In this document: positions 35,474 through 43,759 of the stretch, one piece after another
Layout of the letters: each line of letters opens with the position of its first letter
How positions within the stretch are numbered: the first letter of the stretch is position 1
Assembly (NCBI RefSeq): GCF_000723885.1
Contig: NZ_CCDG010000013.1
Coordinates: 1-63,423, forward strand
Source: Paenibacillus camerounensis
GTDB taxonomy: Bacteria; Bacillota; Bacilli; Paenibacillales; Paenibacillaceae
Reading direction: 5' to 3'
Length of the DNA stretch: 63,423 nt
Notes under the pieces: generated by a model
Told to the model about the DNA's origin: nothing
Seen by the model: only the letters and a program-made list of their open reading frames with translations
Database searches by the model: none
Position numbers and translations under genes: made by a program

Positions 35474-35525
35474 CCGCTGACACACTCCTTTATTAATCTG
35501 GTCTGCCTTCTGCCAAAAATCAGGT

Positions 35526-35555
35526 TTGACAAAGCTGCAATTCCTATGGTAAGAT
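35526..35555 (+). promoter_or_regulatory. SigA-type promoter upstream of the IF-3 paralogue
   Basis: A perfect -35 TTGACA (35526-35531) and a -10 TAAGAT (35550-35555) are 18 bp apart. The start of the transcript would be near 35562, about 100 bases before an intrinsic terminator and 280 bases before the IF-3-like start codon. Confidence 0.6.
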
Positions 35556-35661
35556 TAAGATATAAATAAGATGTCATACTTATATCTTAATTTTAATAAA
35601 AATAGTGACGCTGTTTTACTATATCACAACGAATTTCATCATGCAACGGAATTATATATGG

Positions 35662-35691
35662 AGACCCGGCAGAAATTGCCGGGTCTTTTTT
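35662..35691 (+). terminator. Leader terminator (possible attenuator) before the IF-3 paralogue
   Basis: AGACCCGGC and GCCGGGTCT form a perfect 9-bp stem with a 7-base loop followed by TTTTTTATT on the plus strand. No gene ends just before it on this strand, so it terminates either a short leader RNA from the promoter at 35526 or acts as an attenuator. Its 5' arm (GGAGACC) can also pair with GGTCTCC at about 35762. Confidence 0.75.
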
Positions 35692-35840
35692 ATTCCCCTG
35701 ATAGTTTGGGCGGGGATTTCAAGAGCGCCCGCGTGCGGAATTTATGAACGCCCGCAGGCAGGTCTCCGCTCTGCTGATTGAACGGCGGACCACTTCCCGT
35801 TATGATAACAGTATCCATGTCCGCAGGAGGTTACCTATCA

Positions 35841-36368
35841 ATGGCAGTATTCATGAACGAACAAATACGGGCGTCCGAGGTTGTCCTTACCGGACTCCGC
35901 GGCGAGAAGCTCGGCATTGTCTCCAGAGAAGAGGCGCTGGGAATGGCCCGGTCCCAGGGTGCCGATCTGGTCTGCACCTCGCTGATGAGCAGTCCTCCGC
36001 CCTGCACCCTGATGGCCAAGGGCAAGGCAAAGGCTGCGGCCCAGAAGGAAGCAGCGTCCGCACGCAAGGCCGGTTCCGGCCAGGCAGCCGGGCCGAGCGG
36101 CGGCAAAGACAAGGTCAAGGTCAAAGAGCTGCGCTTCACCGCCCATATCGAGGAGCATGACTACGACACGAAGCTGCGCCAGGCGGACAAGCATCTGCGC
36201 TCCGGCAAGCCGGTGCTGCTGAATGTCCAGGCTTCGGGCGCCAAAGAAGCGGCCGCAGCCAAGACCGTAATTGAGCGGCTGGTAGCCGATTTGTTGGATG
36301 CCGGAGTCAAGGACACCGGTGTACAAAGCGGCGGCAAAGGCTCAAAGGTGCAGCTGAATCCGCGTTAA
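35841..36368 (+). CDS. Divergent translation initiation factor IF-3 paralogue
   Basis: 175 residues from ATG 35841, ten bases after GGAGG. The N-terminal half matches IF-3 (MNEQIRASEVVLTGLRGEKLGI, EALGMARSQGADLV, CTLMAKGK). After an Ala/Gly/Lys-rich linker longer than normal, the C-terminal half follows the IF-3 pattern (VKVKELRFTAHIEEHDYDTKLRQA, then KPVLLNVQASG), but the usual RGRE segment is replaced by SGAKEA and the end is changed. IF-3 binds the 30S subunit and checks start-codon pairing. The main infC lies next to rpmI/rplT, which are absent here, so this is probably a second copy with altered activity. Confidence 0.8.
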   Translation: MAVFMNEQIRASEVVLTGLRGEKLGIVSREEALGMARSQGADLVCTSLMSSPPPCTLMAKGKAKAAAQKEAASARKAGSGQAAGPSGGKDKVKVKELRFTAHIEEHDYDTKLRQADKHLRSGKPVLLNVQASGAKEAAAAKTVIERLVADLLDAGVKDTGVQSGGKGSKVQLNPR

Positions 36369-36388
36369 TCTGCGCGCAGCTGACTGGA

Positions 36389-36434
36389 AAGGGCGTCATC
36401 ACAGCCGGGATACGGCTGTGATGACGCCCTTGTT
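36389..36434. terminator. Bidirectional terminator between convergent genes
   Basis: GGGCGTCATCACAGCC and GGCTGTGATGACGCCC form a perfect 16-bp stem around a 7-base loop. It separates the IF-3 paralogue (stop at 36368, plus) from the histidine kinase (stop at 36451, minus). T-runs are short on both sides. Confidence 0.75.
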
Positions 36435-36450
36435 CGTTACAGCCCCGAAT

Positions 36451-37911
36451 TCAGCTTCCTGCGCTGCTCCTTACTTCCTGTTCCCTAACCCTGGATCCCG
36501 TTCCCCGCACAAACGACAGCATCACCTTCGTGCCAGCCCCCTCTATACTCTCAATGGTAATCGAGCCTCCGTAACGCTCCATGATCGCCTTGGCAATCGC
36601 CAGGCCCAGTCCCGATCCGCCCTTTGCCCGGCTCCGCGACCCTTCCGCCCGGTAAAAGCGGTCAAAAATATGCGGAAGCTGCTCTGCAGAAATCCCGATT
36701 CCTGTATCTGTAACGGATACAATGACCTGATCAGCGTCAGCTTGATATGCAATGTGCACACTGCCGCCTTCCGGTGTATATTTCAGCGCATTCTCCACAA
36801 TATTACGCAGCACCTGGTAACAGGCGCCCGGCGGCATCCGGACCGGCAATGGACTGGCATTTCCGGCTTCACCGGTACTCAAAGTAACACCGGAACCTAC
36901 ATGAACGGTCTGGGGCACCAGCTCTTGCAAAACCTGCTGCACCTCACATTCCTCCCCGGTGCCTTCCTGCACCGGCTCCTCCGTCTCGGCCAGCAGCAGC
37001 AGTTGGGCGATAAGTTCCCTCATCCGGCCCGCCTCATCCATCATGAATCCCAGCGATTCCTCCAGCACCTCCGGTGACTGCTTGCCCCAGCGCTGGATCA
37101 TATGCGTATGCCCTTCGATGATAGCCAGCGGTGTCTTCAGCTCATGGGAAGCATCTGCTACAAAACGCCGCTGCTGGTCAAAGGACATGTTGAGCTTTTG
37201 CAGCAGCGCATTAAAGGTCGCCCCCAGTTGGTACAGCTCATCCTGCGCTGCCGGCAGCGCAAGCCGGTGCGACAGATTGTCTGCCCCGATACTCTGCACC
37301 TCGCCAATCATGCTGCGGATCGGCTTCAGGGCGGAGCGGGCGACCAGCCACCCGGCCAGCGCTGCTGCCCCGGCAGCCAGCAGCAGGCCGAGCAGCAGCA
37401 GCCGGCCTACTTCGCGCGAGGCTGCCGCAGCAGCAGAATACCCGCTGTCAGCCAGCCGCAGGGTTACCGTGCCAAATGCCGGCAGGGTCAGGCTGCTTAC
37501 TGCCTCATACTGCCCGGCCTCTGCACCATCCCGCATCGCCGTGTCCTTCCCCGCCTCTACATCTGCACCCGATGGCGTACCCTCCTCTGCCAGCACCCGC
37601 CCCTTGGTATCCAGCAGCTGCAGCGTCTGGCCTTCATCCAGATCAGCGGCAAAGGAAGACAGGTCCGGCTTCAGTACCGCTGCCGCCCCGCTCCCTCTTC
37701 CGAAGCCGGGTCTTAGCAGCGAAGGCAGGAAGGTGACCTCCTTAATCTGCAGCTCGAACTGCTTCAGCTTTTCGGTAAGCAGCTCCTTCTCCTGCTTCTG
37801 CGTCCATTGGCTAAAGGTAATATACACAAAGCCGCCCAGTACTGCCGCTACAATTAGTGAGGCCAGCGCAATGGAGGCGCTGACCTTGCGGGAGAATGTT
37901 AAGCCCTTCAT
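36451..37911 (-). CDS. Sensor histidine kinase (EnvZ/PhoR-like)
   Basis: 486 residues. Span 1 about 12-32, an extracytoplasmic sensor of about 140 residues, span 2 about 170-192 (LLLLGLLLAAGAAALAGWLVA), HAMP, then HisKA with phosphorylatable His in DASHELKTPLA near 258. The ATPase domain has the N box (NIVENALKYTPEGG), G1 (DTGIGIS), F box and G2 (GGSGLGLAIA). It starts 19 bp after the response regulator gene and ends the DUF4097 / regulator / kinase operon. Confidence 0.9.
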   Translation of the reverse strand: MKGLTFSRKVSASIALASLIVAAVLGGFVYITFSQWTQKQEKELLTEKLKQFELQIKEVTFLPSLLRPGFGRGSGAAAVLKPDLSSFAADLDEGQTLQLLDTKGRVLAEEGTPSGADVEAGKDTAMRDGAEAGQYEAVSSLTLPAFGTVTLRLADSGYSAAAAASREVGRLLLLGLLLAAGAAALAGWLVARSALKPIRSMIGEVQSIGADNLSHRLALPAAQDELYQLGATFNALLQKLNMSFDQQRRFVADASHELKTPLAIIEGHTHMIQRWGKQSPEVLEESLGFMMDEAGRMRELIAQLLLLAETEEPVQEGTGEECEVQQVLQELVPQTVHVGSGVTLSTGEAGNASPLPVRMPPGACYQVLRNIVENALKYTPEGGSVHIAYQADADQVIVSVTDTGIGISAEQLPHIFDRFYRAEGSRSRAKGGSGLGLAIAKAIMERYGGSITIESIEGAGTKVMLSFVRGTGSRVREQEVRSSAGS

Positions 37912-37930
37912 TGTCCGTTCCCCCTCTCCG

Positions 37931-38614
37931 TCAGTCCCTTAGAATGTAGCCGCTGCCGCGGACCGTATGGATCAGCTTCTCCCCGTAGCCCTCATCCACC
38001 TTCAGGCGCAGATAGCGGATATAGACATCTACCACATTGGTTTCGCCCTCATAGGAATAACCCCAGACCAGATTCAGCAGCGCTTCGCGGTTCATCAGCC
38101 GGTTCTTGTTCTGCAGCAGGCAGCGGAGCAGCTCAAATTCACGCTGCGACAGCTCAATGTCCTGTCCGGCGCGGGTTACCCGGTGCGAAGCCGCACTGAG
38201 CGACAGGTCCTTGGCCTCCAGCAGATCCTCCGGCTCCCGGCTCTGCTGCAGCCTCCGCTGCAGGGAACGCATGCGGGCGAGCAGCTCCTCGATGGCAAAC
38301 GGCTTGGGCACGTAATCATCCGCGCCGGTATCCAGCCCCCGCACCCGTTCGCTGATGGTATCGCGCGCAGTAATCATAATGATCGGCGTCTGCTTAACGG
38401 CGCGGATTCTTTTGCAGACTTCAATTCCGTTAATCCCCGGCAGGTTCAAATCAAGCAGAATAAGATCATAGCTCCCCTGTATTGCCTGCTCTGCACCGGC
38501 CAGCCCGTCTCTGGCAACGGTGATCTCATAGCCCTCATAAGCCAGCTCCAGCTCCAGCAGCCGGACCATGGCCGCTTCATCCTCAATAATCAGGACATGC
38601 TCCTTCGTACTCAA
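37931..38614 (-). CDS. OmpR/PhoB-family response regulator
   Basis: 227 residues. Receiver with acidic pocket IIEDE, phosphoacceptor Asp in LILLDLNLPG and Lys in VPKPF, followed by an OmpR-type winged helix (REFELLRCLLQNKNRLMNREALL, TNVVDVYIRYLRLKVD). A TTG start at 38614 lies five bases after GGTGGAG and gives the usual MSTKEHVLIIEDE start; a GTG at 38626 is an alternative but overlaps that site. Co-transcribed with the DUF4097 gene upstream and the kinase downstream. Confidence 0.9.
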   Translation of the reverse strand: MSTKEHVLIIEDEAAMVRLLELELAYEGYEITVARDGLAGAEQAIQGSYDLILLDLNLPGINGIEVCKRIRAVKQTPIIMITARDTISERVRGLDTGADDYVPKPFAIEELLARMRSLQRRLQQSREPEDLLEAKDLSLSAASHRVTRAGQDIELSQREFELLRCLLQNKNRLMNREALLNLVWGYSYEGETNVVDVYIRYLRLKVDEGYGEKLIHTVRGSGYILRD

Positions 38615-38643
38615 ACGGTACTCCACCTTCTCACACTATCAGA

Positions 38644-39675
38644 TTAATTGCTGTGCTGAAGAGACAAGCCGGCCAGCGAGGAAGCCTCAATGCGGTACGT
38701 TCCTGCGCCGATGGTTCCGCTGACTCTTCCGCCTTTTACGGTTAAGGGAAATTCCGTTTCCGGATTCCCGAACGTTGTACTGGCCTCCACCCGGACATCC
38801 GCCTGCTCAGGCCAGGCCAGGCTGACATTACCTGCCGTATTGGACACATTCCAGTGACCGCCGACTTTTGAAGACTCAATATGAATAATGCCTGCAACGC
38901 TTTCTGCCTTAATGGACGAGTAAGCTTCCTCAACAGACAGGTTGCCGTTTACAGTCCGGATATCGAGCGGCCCTGTAACCTTGTTGGCATCAATGTTTCC
39001 GTTCACCACAGAGACTGCTGCACTTTTCCCGGCACCGGCTATTGTAACAACCCCATTGTCAGTATGGAGGACCAGATCGCTTCTGCTCTCTTTTACCGTA
39101 ATGTTCCCGTTATCCGCAGCTAATGTAATGGTGCCGCCCGCCGTCACTTTTGACAAAAGCAGGTTTCCATTAGTCAGCTCTGCCTGCAAACCGGCTTCAA
39201 CAACCTTAGGCAGCGTAACCGTCAGATGAATGCTGATGTTATAACGGCTGTTTCCTCCCTCTGCTTCACCGTAGGTCTTGATGCTGAGCTCCTTGCCGTC
39301 CTGTATTTTAATTCCGCTTTTGGCTGCGATAGCTTCCGCTTCTGTCCGGGATGCATGATCGACTGCCACCCTAGTATGTACCTCTATCTGTGTACCGCTG
39401 CCCTGCTTCAGTTCAATTGAACCGTTCACGCCGGTAATGGCAATCCTCTCTGTGTCAGCGCCCATTTTAATGCCGGAAGTCCCTTTGTCAAAAGAAAATC
39501 CGGACCCCGTCGCCTCAGCCTTCACCTGTGTCTTCACCTGCTCCGCCTGCTTCGCTTCAAAATCAGTCTCATTCAGATGCCGGGCAAGCGCCTCTCTGCC
39601 AAACCCTGAGTCTGCGTACAGCAGCAGCGCCGCCGCCAAGAATCCTGATGCTGCCACTTTTATAGAGCTTTTCAT
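38644..39675 (-). CDS. Exported DUF4097-type beta-helix protein
   Basis: 343 residues from ATG 39675 (GGGAGG site). Signal peptide 1-30. The body is made of repeated short beta strands with NG turns (TNGNLLLSKV, ADNGNITVKES, TDNGVVTIAG, VNGNIDANKV, VNGNLSVEEA), the pattern of DUF4097, a right-handed beta-helix-like domain often found beside envelope two-component systems. It may be a surface or periplasm-like-space protein sensing or reinforcing the envelope. First gene of the operon with a response regulator and kinase, so it is likely autoregulated through them. Confidence 0.8.
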   Translation of the reverse strand: MKSSIKVAASGFLAAALLLYADSGFGREALARHLNETDFEAKQAEQVKTQVKAEATGSGFSFDKGTSGIKMGADTERIAITGVNGSIELKQGSGTQIEVHTRVAVDHASRTEAEAIAAKSGIKIQDGKELSIKTYGEAEGGNSRYNISIHLTVTLPKVVEAGLQAELTNGNLLLSKVTAGGTITLAADNGNITVKESRSDLVLHTDNGVVTIAGAGKSAAVSVVNGNIDANKVTGPLDIRTVNGNLSVEEAYSSIKAESVAGIIHIESSKVGGHWNVSNTAGNVSLAWPEQADVRVEASTTFGNPETEFPLTVKGGRVSGTIGAGTYRIEASSLAGLSLQHSN

Positions 39676-39874
39676 AAACCTGATTCCTCCCATCCCTTGT
39701 GTATGTTCGGCTTAATGGTAAACCACAAAGGATGAGAAAGGCTTTGCAGCCAGATTAGAGTTTGATTAGAAGGGAAGGACGAAGGTTTTTCCTAATATGT
39801 AATAACATACCACCCATCAGGCAAATCCGTCTATTTAAGCATGTATACCGGATTCGCCCATTCCCACGACATGC

Positions 39875-39906
39875 CAAAAAGACCACCCGGAGCCGGATGG
39901 CCTTTT
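39875..39906 (-). terminator. Terminator of the glucanase gene
   Basis: On the minus strand GGCCATCCGG pairs with CCGGGTGGTC (10 bp with two G-U pairs) and is followed by TTTTTGG. It lies about 15 bp beyond the stop codon at 39922. Confidence 0.7.
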
Positions 39907-39921
39907 CTATAAAATTAGCTC

Positions 39922-42651
39922 TTACCAGTTGTTCCCCGAACCTGTGGCGGTGAAGCTGGCAGAAGCATTCACAAATTGTCCTGCTGGCGCACCAGTAACC
40001 GTATTGCTGCTGAACACCGAGCTGCCGGTTGCCGAGCCGTTGATATATACGCCGTAGGTTCCGGAATTCAGGATTGTGTTATTGGCATACGTGACTGAAA
40101 TATTCGGAGCCGGTTCTTCCACAAAAATCCCCGAGTACGTGCTGTCCTGGATCGTATTGCCGGATACGTTAACCGTGAGGTTCTGTGCCTTGCCGCTGTT
40201 GTTCAGCCAGTAAGCCCAGATTGCCCCGATCTGATAGCCGTAGTCACGGTGGGCCGAGCCGGTACGCAGCAGCTTGTTCCCCTGAATGGTCAGCGTACCG
40301 GTCATGGACGGAGGATTGAAATTGGTGCCAAAAGAGATTCCGCCGCCTGTCCGCACAGTATCCGTAAGCAGGTTGCCGATCACCTTGTTGTCCTTGCCGC
40401 CGTAAATGGCGATGTTGTTGGCCAATGTCGGAATCTGCACCGTATTGTAGCTGAACGTGTTATTGGTATTCAGAAAAGCATCGGACCACATAGCCATGCC
40501 GTCGTCGCCGCTGTTGCGCACCGAGTTATTCGTAACGGTAGAGTTCGAGGTTCCCCGGTGCAGGTTGACGCCGTCCGCCCAGACATTGCGGATTCTGGAA
40601 TTGGATGCGGTAACGTTATCCGTCTGATTCGTGAACCAGAAGCCTACTTTTACATGCTCGATCCACAGATTGCTGATAACCGAGTTCGTACCGTTGCCCT
40701 CAACCGCAGTAAGCCCGTTGTGATCGTCGCGGATGATGTCGCTGCCGCTGATTTTGAAATCAGACAGGGTTACATTTCCGCCCCTCAGATAAAAGCCCGC
40801 ATAATTGCCGGACAGGGTAGAATGCCAGATGCCTGCCCCTTTTACGGACACGCCGCTGTCGAGGTACAGTCTTGTTCCGCTGCCGTCATAGCCGGCGCCC
40901 TTGCTGCCGTTGTTCAGATGAAAGGTTCCCGCCGGAATCCATACACCCTTGTAGGTACCGCCGGAGTTTTTGACAGCAGCAATTGCGTTGTTAAAAGCTG
41001 CCGTATCATCTGCACCGTCGTTTGCTACAGCACCATATGAGGTAACAGCTACGTAGTTGGATGGCATAGTAAGCGCCGCAGGAACAGCTTCTGTTTCAAT
41101 CAAATCTACTGTGACATAAGCGGTTGAGCCAAAATTCAAATTGGACGCATTCCGCTGCAGCTTGATCACCGTTCCGGCCGGATAGGCTTTATCGAGCAGG
41201 ACAGACACTTCATCGTACATATGAGCAGGTGTGGTCGAAGCCGCATTCGGGTTGTTAGACCAGCGGACCTCTCCCCCCTCTGTCCCCCATTCCCCGTAGT
41301 TCCAGCTGTATTTGGAGGTGAGATTGATGTCTTTGAAAAGCGTTCCGCCCACGTACATGCTGACCGCCGACTCTATGCCCGTTCCGGACGCATTATCCGG
41401 GATGGCATAGCGGATTGTTACACCCTGCGCGGGTTTGGCGAGCGTGATCTGTACGTACTGGCCTGCTGCGGTCAGCTTGATCGCTTTTCGGCCTGAAGCT
41501 TCGGATGCAAGCTCTCCGGCTGTAGTTGACGGGCCGATGAGCGCTCCGGTGTAGGCAGCATTTTCAGCTTCGTAGGTGTCATACGGCATATTTGCTCCAA
41601 AAGCTCCCGCCGATGGCGCTGGTGTAGGAACCGGCGTGGCGGTTGGTACTGGTGTCGCTGTCGGCACTGGTGTTGCGGTCGGCGCGGCCGTTGGGGCAGG
41701 TGTGACTGTCGCCGTCGGTGCCGGGGTCGGAGTAACTGTACCTGAGCCGTATACCTCAAGCTCGGCAGCCTGGCCGCCTGTTGCCCCGCTGTTTGTTGTG
41801 AAATTCACTCTGATATATCTGGCTGAAGCTGCTGTAAAGGTAATAGATACCGTATTGTTTGCAGCAGGGTTAAAGGTGTACGTCTGGGAACCGGCAAGCG
41901 TGCTGTAGGAGGTGTTATTCGTGCTGCCCTGTACAGACAGGGTCTGCGTTCTTGTGCCCCAGCCGGACGGAAGCTTGAGCTGAACGGTATGAACCGTCTG
42001 CGTACTGCCCAGATCAACGGTCAGCGTGTTAGGGTAGCTGTTAGCTGCCCCCTCGTAGTAGCTGGATGCATTTCCGTCCACCGCATTAGCTGCGGGAAAA
42101 CCGGAGACGGTGTTGTTTGCGGTAACGCTTTTGTTAAGAGCCAAATTGGTTCCCTGGGACAGATCCAGCGACAGATTGTCCAGATTAACGTTGCCGCTGT
42201 CCGCTGTATCAAACTTGTAGGTGATTGTGCCGCTGCCTGCGCTTAGGGCAACCGTCTCTGAGGCAATGGCCCAGCTGCTCCAGCTTGCTGTGGCCGGAAG
42301 CGAAATTTTCTTCAGCTTGGTGCCGTTCACGTACAGGCTTAAGGTTTTGGCTGAGCCCGTGCCGTTGGCATATCTCAGGGCAGCTGTGTAATTACCCGCA
42401 GGTGAAACGCTTACATTAAACTTCGCAGAAGCAATTCCTTTGTTGCTGTCCGTGAACCCGCCGGCGAATCCCGTCCCGGTGTAGCCGGTATGGTCAGACG
42501 CTGACGCCGCTCCCCCGGACAGTACTGCCGACTCCGCTTCATACACTTGTGCCGCCGCCAGTGCTTTTGGAGTGACCGGAAACTGCAGCGCCACAAGCGC
42601 CATTACCAGAAGATAAATCAGAAACTTGCCGGTGCTTAACCTTTTTAACAT
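39922..42651 (-). CDS. Secreted GH87-like alpha-1,3-glucanase with carbohydrate-binding modules
   Basis: 909 residues from ATG 42651 (AGGAGGG site). Signal peptide about 1-33. Then a CBM6/35-like module (YEAESAVLSGG to about 160), a discoidin/F5-8C (CBM32-like) module (NLALNKSVTANN to about 310), a Pro/Thr linker with (PVPTAT) repeats, a second CBM35-like module (YEAENAAYTG), and from about 530 a parallel beta-helix catalytic domain (VAVTSYGAVANDGADDT, IEHVKVGFWF, ADGVNLHRGTSNSTV, NSGDDGMAMWSD, NNIAIYGGKDNKV). The last segment matches what I recall of GH87 mutanases. These cut alpha-1,3-glucan of fungal walls or dental plaque. GH55/GH28-type beta-helix enzymes are the alternative. Confidence 0.75.
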   Translation of the reverse strand: MLKRLSTGKFLIYLLVMALVALQFPVTPKALAAAQVYEAESAVLSGGAASASDHTGYTGTGFAGGFTDSNKGIASAKFNVSVSPAGNYTAALRYANGTGSAKTLSLYVNGTKLKKISLPATASWSSWAIASETVALSAGSGTITYKFDTADSGNVNLDNLSLDLSQGTNLALNKSVTANNTVSGFPAANAVDGNASSYYEGAANSYPNTLTVDLGSTQTVHTVQLKLPSGWGTRTQTLSVQGSTNNTSYSTLAGSQTYTFNPAANNTVSITFTAASARYIRVNFTTNSGATGGQAAELEVYGSGTVTPTPAPTATVTPAPTAAPTATPVPTATPVPTATPVPTPAPSAGAFGANMPYDTYEAENAAYTGALIGPSTTAGELASEASGRKAIKLTAAGQYVQITLAKPAQGVTIRYAIPDNASGTGIESAVSMYVGGTLFKDINLTSKYSWNYGEWGTEGGEVRWSNNPNAASTTPAHMYDEVSVLLDKAYPAGTVIKLQRNASNLNFGSTAYVTVDLIETEAVPAALTMPSNYVAVTSYGAVANDGADDTAAFNNAIAAVKNSGGTYKGVWIPAGTFHLNNGSKGAGYDGSGTRLYLDSGVSVKGAGIWHSTLSGNYAGFYLRGGNVTLSDFKISGSDIIRDDHNGLTAVEGNGTNSVISNLWIEHVKVGFWFTNQTDNVTASNSRIRNVWADGVNLHRGTSNSTVTNNSVRNSGDDGMAMWSDAFLNTNNTFSYNTVQIPTLANNIAIYGGKDNKVIGNLLTDTVRTGGGISFGTNFNPPSMTGTLTIQGNKLLRTGSAHRDYGYQIGAIWAYWLNNSGKAQNLTVNVSGNTIQDSTYSGIFVEEPAPNISVTYANNTILNSGTYGVYINGSATGSSVFSSNTVTGAPAGQFVNASASFTATGSGNNW

Positions 42652-42779
42652 TATACTTCCCTCCTGTGTGTAACAATCTGAGTGCTGCCTGCGGATCATA
42701 GAATATGAACGCGTATTGCGGAAGCACTTTAATAGTAAAATGTTTTGGCGGCATTATCCGGACCTTTGGCGGTGGAATC
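42652..42779. other. Spacer upstream of the glucanase gene
   Basis: This holds the glucanase ribosome site (AGGAGGG) and presumably its promoter. No clear -35/-10 pair is seen on the minus strand. From about 42780 the 51-bp array begins. Confidence 0.4.
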
Positions 42780-43391
42780 CGGACGTTTGGTGCATTTTTG
42801 CCTCTCCTTTCGTCCATTTAGCCTTATGTGCCGGATTCAGAGGTACTTTTGCCTCTCATTTCGTCCATTTAGCCAAATGCGCCGGATTCAAGGGCATCTT
42901 TGCCTCTCCTTTCGCCCATTTAGCCATATGCGCCGGATTCAAGGGCATCTTTGCCTTTCATTTCGCCCGTTTAGCTAAACGAGCCGGATTCAGAGGCACT
43001 TTTGCCTCTCCTTTCGCCCATTTAGCCATATGCGCCGGATTCAGAGGCACTTTTGCCTCTCCTTTCGTCCATTTAGCCAAATGCACCGGATTCAAGGGCA
43101 CTTTTGCCTCTCCTTTCGCCCATTTAGCCATATGCGCCGGATTCAGAGGTACTTTTGCCTCTCCTTTCGCCCGTTTAGGCAAATGCACCGGATTCAAGGG
43201 CACTTTTGCCTCTCCTTTCGCCCATTTAGCCATATGCGCCGGATTCAAGGGCACTTTTGCCTCTCCTTTCGCCTATTTAGCTAAATGTGCCGGATTCAGA
43301 GGTACTTTTGCCTCTCATTTCGCCCATTTAGCCTTATGTGCCGGAATCAAAGGCATTTTTGCCTCTTATTCCGCAACCCTGGAGCAACTGG
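42780..43391. repeat. 51-bp tandem hairpin array, eleven units plus one degenerate unit
   Basis: Units starting with CCGGATTCA or CCGGAATCA occur at 42831, 42882, 42933, 42984, 43035, 43086, 43137, 43188, 43239, 43290 and 43341, exactly 51 bp apart, with a degenerate unit before. Consensus: CCGGATTCAAGGGCACTTT, then TGCCTCTCCTTTCGCCCATT, then TAGCCATATGCG. The segment AGAGGCA-CTT-TTGCCTCT is a perfect hairpin, and in the other variant AAGGGCA pairs with TGCCTCT through a G-U pair. Open frames run through on both strands, a result of the period being a multiple of three. No spacers. Related to the array at 14240. Confidence 0.9.
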
Positions 43392-43448
43392 ATGAAAACT
43401 GCAGGCAATACCTCAGTATCGGCAGTGACCAGCCGGAGAAGGTGTCCT

Positions 43449-43742
43449 GACGCTGCTTATCGTATATGCAGCGCAGCTGAGCATCTGTCTGCCGGTCGCC
43501 TTTTGGATTAAAAAGCCGGTTATTGTGGTCGCTGTTGCTTACGGGACAATTAATGCAGTTAAGTGCACGACTTCCAGTGCTTAAGCGAGTGCTGGCTGTA
43601 ACGCCTTATGGGGAACATTATATTCATCTCACCGGCTACGACGACGGGTGATATGCTTACAGCTATTCTGGTTAGTGCGGGCTTTGCTGCTGTAATGCTT
43701 GGACTATCGTATCTGGTATTCCGCAGAACAGAGCTGAAATAG
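43449..43742 (+). pseudogene. Decayed ABC-2 type permease, C-terminal remnant
   Basis: Hydrophobic permease-like text appears in successive frames: LLIVYAAQLSICLPVAFWIKKP VIVVAVAYGT split at about 43565, then LKRVLAVTPYG, then a frame shift near 43610 into GNIIFISPA...AAVMLGLSYLVFRRTELK, ending at TAG 43740-43742. The end PYG-N-I-IFIS and the RRTELK tail are typical of lantibiotic-immunity or bacitracin-type ABC permeases. The N-terminal part is lost; the 51-bp array lies directly before the remnant. Confidence 0.65.
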
Positions 43743-43759
43743 GATGATAAGGAAGGGTT

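Noticed and set aside
42780..43391. CRISPR array
   Set aside because: The units are directly contiguous 51-bp copies without variable spacers, and there are no cas genes in the window.
42716..43450. A 244-residue plus-strand frame of 17-residue repeats (AGFKGTFASPFAHLAIC type) and a 98-residue frame on the opposite strand
   Set aside because: Both arise because the 51-bp unit is a multiple of three and lacks stops. There is no ribosome site, and the unit variation preserves a hairpin rather than codon-third-position freedom.
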